Shown: one piece after another, positions 9,168-16,905 of the stretch
Position numbering within the stretch: position 1 is the stretch's first letter
Layout: every line of letters starts with the position of its first letter
From: JBBDWK01 sp040902885
GTDB lineage: Bacteria > Acidobacteriota > Terriglobia > Bryobacterales > Bryobacteraceae
Reading direction: 5' to 3'
Assembly (NCBI GenBank): GCA_040902885.1
Contig: JBBDWK010000095.1
Coordinates: 1 to 64,000 of the forward strand
Length of the DNA: 64,000 bases
Program-made: the position numbers and the translations under genes
Notes under the pieces: generated by a model
Told to the model about the DNA's origin: nothing
Seen by the model: only the letters and a program-made list of their open reading frames with translations
Database searches by the model: none

Positions 9168-10199
9168 ATGGCCGACCGGAAGATCACCTCCGCTTCACCC
9201 GAGGGCGATGACGCCCAGTTTGAAGCGGGCCTCCGTCCGAAGCGTCTGACCGACTTCACAGGGCAAGCCAAGCTGAAGGAGAACCTGGCCATCGCCATCG
9301 CCGCCGCCCGCCAGCGGGGGGAAGCCATGGATCACGTGCTTCTCTACGGCCCGCCGGGACTGGGCAAAACCACTCTGGCGGGCATCATCGCCGAAGAGTT
9401 AGAGGTTGGTTTCGAGCAGACCTCCGGGCCCGTGCTGCAGAAGAAGCTCGACCTCACCGGCGTCCTCAGCAATATCCGCGCGCGCCAGGTCTTCTTTATC
9501 GACGAGATCCACCGCCTGATGCCGGACGTGGAAGAGATGCTGTACGCGGCGGTGGAGGACTTTCGGGTGGACATTCTGGTGGGCGCCGGACCGGGAGCGC
9601 GTACGCACTCGCTGCCCATTCCGCGCTTCACGGCCATCGGCGCTACGACGCGTCAGGGTCTGGTGAGCGCGCCGCTGCGGGGGCGTTTCGGACTGGTGCT
9701 GCGGCTGAACCACTACGACGTACCGGAGTTGAAGGACATCGTGGACCGTTCGGCGCGGCTGCTGAGCGTGAAGGTGGAGGAGGAAGGTGCGGCGGAGATT
9801 GCCAGGCGCAGCCGGGGAACCCCTCGCATCGCCAACCGGCTGTTGCGGCGCGTGCGCGACTTTGCCCAGGTGCGGGCCGACGGGCGCGTAACGCGGGAAA
9901 TTGCCCAGATTGCACTGGACCTGCTGGAAGTGGACCGCTTCGGACTGGACGAGATCGATCAGAAGATTATGACGACGGTGCTGGACAAGTATTCGGGCGG
10001 GCCGGTAGGTTTGAACACGATCGCGGCTTCCATCGGCGAGGAGCCGAGCACCATTGAGGAAGTATACGAGCCCTATCTGATTCAGCTCGGATTCCTGGAT
10101 CGCACGCCGCGCGGCCGCACCGGAACGGAGCGGGCCTTCGAATACTTCGGAGTCAAGCGTCGGCTGCCCAGCAACGCCGGGCAATCGCCGCTGTTCTAA
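9168..10199 (+). CDS. ruvB: Holliday junction branch migration ATPase RuvB
   Basis: 343 residues. The FEAGLRPKRLTDFTGQ N-terminus leads to Walker A GPPGLGKTT at residues 61-69, Walker B with FFIDEIHRL, sensor GATTRQGLVSAPLRGRFG with the arginine finger, and the C-terminal winged helix (GLNTIAASIGEEPSTIEEVY, TPRGR). It is the hexameric AAA+ motor that drives branch migration with RuvA. Full length compared with the family (about 335-350). Overlapping function and spacing support a ruvAB operon. Confidence 0.98.
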   Translation: MADRKITSASPEGDDAQFEAGLRPKRLTDFTGQAKLKENLAIAIAAARQRGEAMDHVLLYGPPGLGKTTLAGIIAEELEVGFEQTSGPVLQKKLDLTGVLSNIRARQVFFIDEIHRLMPDVEEMLYAAVEDFRVDILVGAGPGARTHSLPIPRFTAIGATTRQGLVSAPLRGRFGLVLRLNHYDVPELKDIVDRSARLLSVKVEEEGAAEIARRSRGTPRIANRLLRRVRDFAQVRADGRVTREIAQIALDLLEVDRFGLDEIDQKIMTTVLDKYSGGPVGLNTIAASIGEEPSTIEEVYEPYLIQLGFLDRTPRGRTGTERAFEYFGVKRRLPSNAGQSPLF

Positions 10200-10212
10200 A
10201 CGTGCTCTGAAC

Positions 10213-10719
10213 GTGTCTGGGCTTGCGTTTAAAATCGCGTACCTTTCGCTTGGCTCGAACGTCGGCGCGCGGGAAGAGAATCTCCAGGCGGCGCTCGATC
10301 TTCTGGCCGCCAGCGATGTGCGCCTCCGCCGCATCTCCCCGGTTTATGAAACGGAGCCGGTGGATCTGCCGGGACAGCGGTGGTTCCTGAACATGGTGGT
10401 TGAAGTGGAGACCACTCTGTTTCCCATGCAGTTTTTGGACCGCGTGCTCGGCATCGAGCGGAAGATGGGGCGGCGGCGGGTCGTTCCCAAGGGGCCTCGG
10501 ACCATTGATATCGACATCGTGTTCTTCGGCAAGGCCGTCATCCGGTCGGCCCGGTTGGAGGTGCCCCATCCCCGTTTCCGCGAGCGGCGGTTCGTGCTGG
10601 CGCCTCTGGCCGACCTGGCGCCCGAGTTCCGCGATCCCGTCACGCGGCGGACGGTTCGCGAGCTGTTCGGCGCAGCGGAGAAGCAGGCCGTGCGCAAGTC
10701 GGACTTCCAGCCCACATGA
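10213..10719 (+). CDS. folK: HPPK: 2-amino-4-hydroxy-6-hydroxymethyldihydropteridine pyrophosphokinase
   Basis: 168 residues with the HPPK signatures LSLGSNVGAREENLQAAL, SPVYETEPV, FLNMVVEVET and the catalytic acidic motif GPRTIDIDIVFFG, followed by VPHPRFRERRFVLAPLADL. It transfers pyrophosphate from ATP to 6-hydroxymethyl-7,8-dihydropterin in folate synthesis. The start at 10213 lies fourteen bases after the ruvB stop, so it is probably in the same transcript. The gene ends in a 4-base overlap with rimI. folP and folB are not in the window; folD sits at 21.5 kb. Confidence 0.95.
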   Translation: MSGLAFKIAYLSLGSNVGAREENLQAALDLLAASDVRLRRISPVYETEPVDLPGQRWFLNMVVEVETTLFPMQFLDRVLGIERKMGRRRVVPKGPRTIDIDIVFFGKAVIRSARLEVPHPRFRERRFVLAPLADLAPEFRDPVTRRTVRELFGAAEKQAVRKSDFQPT

Positions 10720-11129
10720 CCGTGCGAGCGGCGACGGAAACCGATCTGGAGGCGATTGCCCGCATTGAAACCGCTTGCTTCGCGGCGTCCGCCTGGAACG
10801 TTCGCGATTACCTCTCCTATCAGTGCATGTTGGCCGAGTGGGAGGGTGCGGTGGCGGGTTTCATCGTTATCCGGAAGCTGCCGGGAGAAGACAACGAGAT
10901 TCTGAGTCTCGCCGTGGCCCCTGAATTCCGGCGCCGGGGAGTGGCATCCGCGCTCTGCCGGCACGCGATGGAACACAATCCGGGGAGGTTTTTTCTGGAG
11001 GTCCGCGAGTCCAACAGCGGCGCGCGAAAACTCTACGGAAAGCTCGGTTTTACGGAGCTTGGGAGACGTCCCGAGTACTATCACAATCCCCGGGAAAGCG
11101 CTATTGTCCTCACTATTCGTTCATGCTAA
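10716..11129 (+). CDS. rimI: Ribosomal-protein-alanine N-acetyltransferase RimI-like
   Basis: 137 residues of a GNAT fold: TVRAATETDLEAIARIE at the N-terminus, the acetyl-CoA loop VAPEFRRRGVASAL (R/Q-x-x-G-x-A pattern), and VRESNSGARKLYGKLGFTE followed by RRPEYYHNPRESAIVLT, which is the RimI-type C-terminus. The likely role is acetylation of the N-terminal alanine of ribosomal protein S18, or of other proteins; substrate specificity cannot be proven from sequence. It overlaps folK by four bases (ATGA), so translation is coupled. Confidence 0.85.
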   Translation: MTVRAATETDLEAIARIETACFAASAWNVRDYLSYQCMLAEWEGAVAGFIVIRKLPGEDNEILSLAVAPEFRRRGVASALCRHAMEHNPGRFFLEVRESNSGARKLYGKLGFTELGRRPEYYHNPRESAIVLTIRSC

Positions 11130-11262
11130 TGTCACAGTAGACGGTCGGGTAAAACCGGCCGCACTTCTCGTTATTTGACAGCGAAGTGGAGATTACCCAC
11201 CGAGCCATTTGCAGTCCGCCGACTCGGCGCGGCAACCTCACTCCCAGGAGGAACTGCCAGTT

Positions 11263-11499
11263 ATGGAACGGAACACCCAGGAAGAGATCAAAGCGCACCT
11301 GATAGAATCGAACGACGAGTACCGGCGTTTGGCCGGCCAGCATGCCGATTATGCTCACCAGCTTGACACTCTGATGGATCGGCCTCATTTGTCGGACGAA
11401 GAACAGATGGAGGAGATCCGCCTGAAGAAGTTGAAACTCCGCCTGAAAGACCAGATGGAAGCGATTCTGAGCCGCTACCGGGCTCAGCAAGTCGCCTGA
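11263..11499 (+). CDS. DUF465/YdcH-family small coiled-coil protein
   Basis: 78 residues, highly charged and helical: an N-terminal helix (EEIKAHLIESNDEYRRLAGQ), a turn (RPHLSDEEQMEE) and a second helix (RLKKLKLRLKDQMEAILSRY), the two-helix hairpin of the DUF465 family. The function of the family is unknown. The start is set at 11263 because AGGAGG lies eleven bases upstream; an in-frame codon at 11209 lacks such a site. A strong terminator follows, closing the run that starts at ruvA. Confidence 0.85.
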   Translation: MERNTQEEIKAHLIESNDEYRRLAGQHADYAHQLDTLMDRPHLSDEEQMEEIRLKKLKLRLKDQMEAILSRYRAQQVA

Positions 11500-11529
11500 C
11501 ATCGGGTGCGCGATACCCGACTCGGAACG

Positions 11530-11565
11530 CCCGGCCTGGGAAACCAGACCGGGTGTTTTTATTTT
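11530..11565 (+). terminator. Rho-independent terminator after the DUF465 gene
   Basis: Stem CCCGG-C-CTGG / CCAG-A-CCGGG with one internal C-A mismatch and a GAAA tetraloop, followed by TGTTTTTATTTT. It is a textbook intrinsic terminator. A smaller hairpin (CGGGT...ACCCG) lies just before it at 11504-11520. Confidence 0.88.
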
Positions 11566-11582
11566 CGGCGCGGCGGATCTTA

Positions 11583-11588
11583 TATACT
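11583..11588 (+). promoter_or_regulatory. -10 hexamer TATACT upstream of the amidohydrolase pair
   Basis: TATACT (within TTATATACTT) ends fourteen bases before the ATG at 11603 and lies just after the preceding terminator, so it probably starts a new transcript for the two amidohydrolases. Confidence 0.45.
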
Positions 11589-11602
11589 TCAATCTCGTCT
11601 TC

Positions 11603-12907
11603 ATGCAGCGAGCGATTCTTTATCTGTCCCTTGCCGGTTTTGCGTTCGGCCAATCGCAGCCCATAGCATTTACCGGCGCCCGCATTATTCCCATCTCCGG
11701 CCCCGAAATTCCCAACGGCGTGCTGGTGATTCAGAGCGGCAGGATTCTGGCGGCGGGTCCGGCCGGCTCGACCGCCCTTCCCAGCGGGGCGCGTCGCGAG
11801 GACCTGGCAGGCAAAGTGATCATGCCCGGGCTGGTGGATACGCACAGCCACATTGGCGGGATCGACGGCGGCGATTCGAGCGCTTCGCTCCATCCGGACG
11901 TGCGGGTGCTCGACTCGATCAATGTGCGCGAAGCCCGGATACAGAAGGCGCAAGCCGGCGGCATCACGGTGGTCAACGTCATGCCGGGGTCCGGGCTGCT
12001 GCTGAGCGGGCAGACTCTCTACCTCAAGCTGCGGGACGGAAAGACCATCGACGATTTTTTGATTCCGGACGCCGCCGGCAAGCCCTCCGGAGGGATGAAG
12101 ATGGCCAATGGCACGAATTCGCGCGGCGCATCGCCGCGGCCGGGAACGCGCGCCAAGGCGGCAGCGATGGTGCGGGCGGAGTTCGTCAAGGCGCAGGAGT
12201 ACCGCGAGAAGGTACGGCAGGGCGCCGACGATGCTTCCAAATTGCCTGCGCGCGATCTTCGCATGGAAGGATTGGTGGAAGTGCTGGAGGGCAAGCGCGT
12301 CGTTCACTTCCACACGCACCGGCACGACGACATCCTCACCGCGCTGCGGCTATCCAAAGAGTTCGGTTTCAAGATCGTGCTCCAGCACGTCAGCGACGGC
12401 TGGGCGGTGGCCGAAGAGATCGCCGCGGCCAAAGCCCCGTGCTCGATCATCCTGATCGATTCGCCCGGGGGAAAGATCGAGGCCAAGGACAACAACTACG
12501 GCACTGGCGCGGCGCTGGAACGCGCGGGCGCGCTGGTTGGCTTCCATACCGACGACGGCATTACGGACTCGCGGCTGTTTCTCCGCTCGGCGGGATTAGC
12601 CGTGCGCGGCGGCATGTCGCGCGACAAGGCGCTGTATGGGCTGACGATGGCGGGCGCAATCATGCTGGGCTTCGAGCAGCGCATCGGCTCGCTCGAACCC
12701 GGCAAAGACGCCGATTTCATCGTTCTTTCCGGCGATCCGCTCAGCGTCTACACGCACGTGCTGGCGACGTGGGTGGACGGCGTCAAGGTGTTCGACCGCG
12801 TCGATCCGAAGGACCGGCTGTACAGCGTCGGCGGGTATGGCGCGAGCCACGATCAGGGACCCTCGCTTCACGGCTCCTCGCTTCACATCGATGTGGAGGA
12901 ACCATGA
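11603..12907 (+). CDS. Secreted amidohydrolase-family metallohydrolase
   Basis: 434 residues. The signal peptide RAILYLSLAGFAFGQ is followed by the imidazolonepropionase-like opening FTGARIIPISGPEIPNGVLV. The metal site is intact: VMPGLVDTHSHIGG (HxH), then HTHRHDD, LQHVSDGW and the late FHTDDGITDSR with the metal Asp. The end GSLEPGKDADFIVLSGDPL is the usual small beta domain. Members hydrolyse cyclic amides or peptides in the periplasm; the substrate is not known. A paralogue follows with a 4-base overlap (ATGA at 12904-12907). Confidence 0.9.
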   Translation: MQRAILYLSLAGFAFGQSQPIAFTGARIIPISGPEIPNGVLVIQSGRILAAGPAGSTALPSGARREDLAGKVIMPGLVDTHSHIGGIDGGDSSASLHPDVRVLDSINVREARIQKAQAGGITVVNVMPGSGLLLSGQTLYLKLRDGKTIDDFLIPDAAGKPSGGMKMANGTNSRGASPRPGTRAKAAAMVRAEFVKAQEYREKVRQGADDASKLPARDLRMEGLVEVLEGKRVVHFHTHRHDDILTALRLSKEFGFKIVLQHVSDGWAVAEEIAAAKAPCSIILIDSPGGKIEAKDNNYGTGAALERAGALVGFHTDDGITDSRLFLRSAGLAVRGGMSRDKALYGLTMAGAIMLGFEQRIGSLEPGKDADFIVLSGDPLSVYTHVLATWVDGVKVFDRVDPKDRLYSVGGYGASHDQGPSLHGSSLHIDVEEP

Positions 12908-14085
12908 AACGCTTCCTTGTGGTTGCCTTGTCGCTTGTTCCCGCCGTGCATGCGCAACTGGCGATCCGGGGCGAGACCGTACACACCGTGACGGGGCAGG
13001 CAATTCGCGATGGCGTCGTGCTGGTGCGCTCCGGAAAAATTGAGCGCGTGGGAACGGCGTCGCAGGTCTCGATTCCGGACGGATATCGTACCCTGACCGC
13101 TAAAGTGGTAACGCCTGGGCTGATCGACTCGCACACGGTTGTCGGGCTTTCCGGGCTGCTGAATCAGGCGCACGACCAGGACCAACTGGATCGGGCCGCT
13201 GCGATACAACCAGAGCTGCGCGCCATGGACGCGTACGATCCGCGTGAGAAGCTGGTGGAATTCGTGAGAAACATGGGTATCACGACCATCCATACGGGCC
13301 ATGCGCCGGGCGCGCTCATATCCGGCCAGACGATGGTGGTGAAGACGCGCGGGACCAACGTGGAGCAGGCATCCGTTGTGCCGGAGGCGATGGTGGCGGC
13401 GACGCTCGGAACGGGCAGCCGGGCGGAGCAGGGCAAGTCGCCGGGCACGCGCGCCAAGGCTATCGCCATGCTGCGCGGCGAGCTGATTAAAGCGCGGGAG
13501 TACGCGGGCAAGAAGGAGAAGACGCGGGACCTGCGGATGGAAGTGCTGGTCCGGGTGCTCCAGGGCGATCTGCCGCTGCTGGTTACCGTGCACCGCGCGC
13601 ACGACATCCTTACGGCCATCCGCATGGGGAAGGAGTTCGACCTGAAGCTGGTCCTGGATGGCGTAGCCGAAGCGCACCAGGTACTCGAAGAAATCAAGGC
13701 GTCCGGATACAGCGTAATCGTCCATCCGACGATGTACCGCGCGGGCGGCGAGACCGAAAATCTGAGCTTCGAGAACGCCATGCTGCTCCGCAAGGCCGGC
13801 ATTCCGTTCGCGCTGCAAAGCGGGTTTGAGGCTTACGTGCCCAAGACACGCATCGTTCTATTCGAGGCGGCGCTGGCCGCGTCGCACGGTTTAGGCTTTG
13901 AAAACGCGCTGGCGAGCGTCACTATCGATGCCGCGCGGCTGCTGGGCATAGACAAGCGCGTGGGGTCGCTCGAAACCGGCAAAGACGCCGACCTCGCCCT
14001 ATTCGACGGCGACCCGTTCGAGTACGTCAGCCACTGCATCGGCGTGGTGATTGACGGCGAGGTGGTGAGCGAAGCCCGGCAGTGA
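12904..14085 (+). CDS. Amidohydrolase-family paralogue with altered metal site
   Basis: 393 residues. The start at 12904 gives a signal peptide (MKRFLVVALSLVPAVHAQ), so the much longer upstream open frame is rejected. It is similar in order to the preceding protein: VVTPGLIDSHTVVGLSG, PGTRAKAIAMLRGELIKARE, RDLRMEVLVRVLQG, VHRAHDI and GSLETGKDADLALFDGDPF. The first metal motif reads DSHTVVG instead of DTHSHIG, so the second histidine of HxH is missing, and the late Asp motif is also changed (ALQSGFEAY). It may be a non-catalytic or one-metal partner of the first enzyme. The pair is translationally coupled and probably exported together. Confidence 0.85.
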   Translation: MKRFLVVALSLVPAVHAQLAIRGETVHTVTGQAIRDGVVLVRSGKIERVGTASQVSIPDGYRTLTAKVVTPGLIDSHTVVGLSGLLNQAHDQDQLDRAAAIQPELRAMDAYDPREKLVEFVRNMGITTIHTGHAPGALISGQTMVVKTRGTNVEQASVVPEAMVAATLGTGSRAEQGKSPGTRAKAIAMLRGELIKAREYAGKKEKTRDLRMEVLVRVLQGDLPLLVTVHRAHDILTAIRMGKEFDLKLVLDGVAEAHQVLEEIKASGYSVIVHPTMYRAGGETENLSFENAMLLRKAGIPFALQSGFEAYVPKTRIVLFEAALAASHGLGFENALASVTIDAARLLGIDKRVGSLETGKDADLALFDGDPFEYVSHCIGVVIDGEVVSEARQ

Positions 14086-14092
14086 GCGCACT

Positions 14093-14788
14093 GTGGCGAA
14101 CGTTGATATCTGGACCGCCTCGCTCGAACTGGAAGAAAACGCGATACAGCGGCTCTCGGTCACCCTTTCCCGGGACGAAAGGGAAAGGGCAGCCCGCTTT
14201 GCGTTCCCACACCTGCGAACGTCGTTCATCGCCGCGCGCGGACTGCTGCGTACGATTCTCTCGTCTTATGCCGGCATACCTCCGCAAGATCTCGTTTTCG
14301 AGTACAGCGCTCACGGCAAGCCCGCTCTCGAGGGGCGGCCGGACGTCAGTTTCAACGTCTCCCATTCAGAGCAGCTTGTTGTGTGCGCTTTGACTCGGGG
14401 CTGCGGCATCGGCATCGACATCGAGAAGGTGCGCCCGATGCCCGACCTGGAAACGATCGCGCGCCACTTCTTCTCCCTTATGGAGGTCGAGTCTCTCAAA
14501 CGGCTGGACCCGAGCGATTGCACGGAGGCTTTCTTTCAGTGCTGGACGCGCAAAGAGGCGTTGATTAAGGCCACCGGGGAAGGCCTTTCGTGCGATCTGA
14601 CTTCCTTCACCGTGTCACTGGGTCCGCACGAGCCGGCCCGCCTTGTCTGGCACAGGGATGGATTCGGCGAAGCCGCGGAATGGGAGCTGCACTCGTTCAG
14701 CCCGGCTCCAGGTTATGTGGGGGCGGTGGCGTTGCGAGCGCAGGGGGCGACGATGCGGTTTCATCGGATGAACCATACGGCACTCTAA
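14093..14788 (+). CDS. 4'-phosphopantetheinyl transferase, Sfp type
   Basis: 231 residues from a GTG start seven bases after the previous stop. Family motifs are present in order: a substrate and CoA-binding region with HLRTSFIAARGLLRTILS, KPALEGRPDVSFNVSHSE, the magnesium motif GIGIDIEKVRP, and WTRKEALIKATGEGL. It transfers phosphopantetheine from CoA to carrier-protein serines in fatty acid, polyketide or peptide synthesis. The size is Sfp-like rather than AcpS-like. No carrier protein or synthase is near it. The short gap suggests it is in the amidohydrolase transcript, with no obvious functional link. Confidence 0.93.
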   Translation: MANVDIWTASLELEENAIQRLSVTLSRDERERAARFAFPHLRTSFIAARGLLRTILSSYAGIPPQDLVFEYSAHGKPALEGRPDVSFNVSHSEQLVVCALTRGCGIGIDIEKVRPMPDLETIARHFFSLMEVESLKRLDPSDCTEAFFQCWTRKEALIKATGEGLSCDLTSFTVSLGPHEPARLVWHRDGFGEAAEWELHSFSPAPGYVGAVALRAQGATMRFHRMNHTAL

Positions 14789-14829
14789 CGCCGATATACA
14801 ATAGTCACGGGCTGCGGGAGGCCAAGAGA

Positions 14830-16872
14830 GTGCGACGTAACGTGCGAGTGGTCGGGCCGCTGGTATGTTGGATGCTGGCCGCCACGCTGTTTGCCCAGCA
14901 GAGGACGCCGGCGGACGGCTCCGGGGTGGACGAGCGGTTCTTCGTGGAGAAGGTCTACCCGGTGTTCGAGAAAGCCGAATGCCGCACGTGTCACAACGAC
15001 AATGGGGTGTCATCCGCGACACGGCTGAGGTTCCCGCCGCTTGACGCGAAGACGGAAGCGATTCAGGTTTTTGGCCTGAAACTCTCCGCGCTGGTGGATC
15101 GCGGGAACGTCCCGCAATCGTTGTTGCTCAACAAACCCACACTGCGGGCGCCCCACACGGGCGGAGAACGCATTGCAAAAGATAGCCCGGAGGAAGCGGT
15201 TGTACATTCGTGGGCAACTCATCTGGCCGCGCTGACGGATGTTCAGATCGGGGCCTCGATCGAGCGGCTCACCCCCGGGCGGCGGGAAGCGGCCAAGCCG
15301 GGAGCACTCCGGCGGCTGACCCACAGCCAATACAACAACACAGTTCGCGACCTGTTAGGCGATTTCACCCGGCCTGCCGACCAGTTTCCTCCGGAGGACT
15401 TTCTGCACGGCTTCACCAACCAGGTGGAGGGACAAAGCGTTCCGCCGCTGCTGGCCGAAGCATATATGGTCGCGGCCGAGAAGCTGGCGGCGAACGCCTT
15501 CCGGCGAGGCGACGGCCAGAAGCTGATTCCGTGCAAGCCGGGCTCGGCGAACGATCGAGTGTGCCGCGACCGGTTCATTCGAACATTCGGCCTTAGAGCA
15601 TTCCGCCGGCCGCTGACCGACAAAGAAATCGCGGGCTATGGCGAACTATTCGGCGAGGCGGCTGGGCAGGGCGATTTTCTCGCCGGAGCGAAAGTTGTTG
15701 TCGAGGCCATGCTGCAGTCGCCGAGTTTCCTGTTTCACCTGGAAGCTGGTCCGGCCGGCCGATGGCGGCAGTACGGCATCGCCAGCCGGCTCTCGTATTT
15801 CTTATGGGACACGATGCCCGGCGACGAGCTGTTGCGTGCCGCCGAGGCGGGCGAATTGGCAAGGCCCGAAGACATCAAGAAGGTGGCGGCCAGGATGATG
15901 GACAACCCACAGGCCAAGCGTGCCTTGGAGGTCTTTTTGGCCCAGTGGATGCGTTTCGATCGGGTTCTGGGATCGGCGCGGAACGTCCGCCGTTACCCGG
16001 ATTTTGGGGCTTCGCTGCTGGCGGCAATGACCGAAGAAACGAAGCACCTGTTCAACGACCTGGTTTGGAACCACAAGAACTTCATGGAGATGTTCAGCGC
16101 CGGTTATACCTTTCTGTCGCCGCGGCTGGCCCAGCTTTACGAGATGCAGGCGCCCGCCCAGGATTTCGGCATGGTGAAGTATCCGGACGGCGGTGTTCGC
16201 GCGGGGGTTCTGGGACATGCGGGATTCCTGACGCTGACGGGAAGCCCCACGGAGACGTCTCCAACCTCGCGGGGGTTGTTTGTGCGAGAACACTTTCTTT
16301 GTCAGAATGTGCCCCCTCCGCCGCCCGGTGTGGATACCAACCTGCCTCCCGTCACCGACAAGCCCATGACCAACCGGGAGCGGCTGGAGATTCACCTCAG
16401 TAACCAAAGCTGTGCCTCGTGCCATACCCTGATCGACCCTATCGGCCTGGGTCTTGAGAATTTCGATAACATCGGCCGTTACCGCGAGAAGTTCGCTTTG
16501 CAGATTCAGCAGCAGCGCGACGCGGTGACCAATGAACGGCGCCCGGCCAAGGAGTTCCAGCTCGACCTGGATACGAAAGGTTACATTCAGGGCATCGCCA
16601 GTTCGGGGTTTTCAAGCGCCAAGGAGCTGGGAAACATTCTGGCTAACGATCCCACCTGCCAGCGCTGCATGGTTAAGCAGATTTTCCGCTACGCCACGGG
16701 CCGGCACGAGACGGAATCCGACCAGCCCGATCTCAACGCGCTGTTCGAGGTCTTCCGCGAATCGGGCTTCCGTTTCCGGGAGCTGATGCTCGCGGTGGTG
16801 ATTTCGCGGCCATTTCTGGACTCCGGCGTGGAGCCGGTTGAAATTTCCGGCAAATCCCGGCGCAACCCGTAA
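14830..16872 (+). CDS. Secreted cytochrome-like protein with DUF1587/DUF1592/DUF1588/DUF1585 domains
   Basis: 680 residues. The GTG at 14830 is chosen because GGGAGG lies eight bases upstream and it gives a signal peptide (VVGPLVCWMLAATLFAQ). An N-terminal haem site CRTCH (near residue 45) is followed by LRRLTHSQYNNTVRDLLGD (DUF1587), AFRRPLTDKEI (DUF1595-like), SRLSYFLWDTMPGDELLRAA (DUF1592), HAGFLTLTGSPTETSPTSRG with CQNVPPPPPGVDTNLP (DUF1588), and a second haem-like site CASCHTLIDPIGLGLENFD with a C-terminal DUF1585 region. These proteins abound in Planctomycetes and Acidobacteria. Their role is unknown, possibly electron transfer in carbohydrate oxidation. The usual DUF1552 partner gene is not adjacent. 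Confidence 0.9.
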   Translation: MRRNVRVVGPLVCWMLAATLFAQQRTPADGSGVDERFFVEKVYPVFEKAECRTCHNDNGVSSATRLRFPPLDAKTEAIQVFGLKLSALVDRGNVPQSLLLNKPTLRAPHTGGERIAKDSPEEAVVHSWATHLAALTDVQIGASIERLTPGRREAAKPGALRRLTHSQYNNTVRDLLGDFTRPADQFPPEDFLHGFTNQVEGQSVPPLLAEAYMVAAEKLAANAFRRGDGQKLIPCKPGSANDRVCRDRFIRTFGLRAFRRPLTDKEIAGYGELFGEAAGQGDFLAGAKVVVEAMLQSPSFLFHLEAGPAGRWRQYGIASRLSYFLWDTMPGDELLRAAEAGELARPEDIKKVAARMMDNPQAKRALEVFLAQWMRFDRVLGSARNVRRYPDFGASLLAAMTEETKHLFNDLVWNHKNFMEMFSAGYTFLSPRLAQLYEMQAPAQDFGMVKYPDGGVRAGVLGHAGFLTLTGSPTETSPTSRGLFVREHFLCQNVPPPPPGVDTNLPPVTDKPMTNRERLEIHLSNQSCASCHTLIDPIGLGLENFDNIGRYREKFALQIQQQRDAVTNERRPAKEFQLDLDTKGYIQGIASSGFSSAKELGNILANDPTCQRCMVKQIFRYATGRHETESDQPDLNALFEVFRESGFRFRELMLAVVISRPFLDSGVEPVEISGKSRRNP

Positions 16873-16905
16873 TGCTTTTAGCGCCATTACCCGATATGTC
16901 CTCTG

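Noticed and set aside
11506..12903. Upstream in-frame extension of the second amidohydrolase
   Set aside because: It runs through the first amidohydrolase in another frame; the signal peptide at 12904 and the ATGA overlap fix the start.
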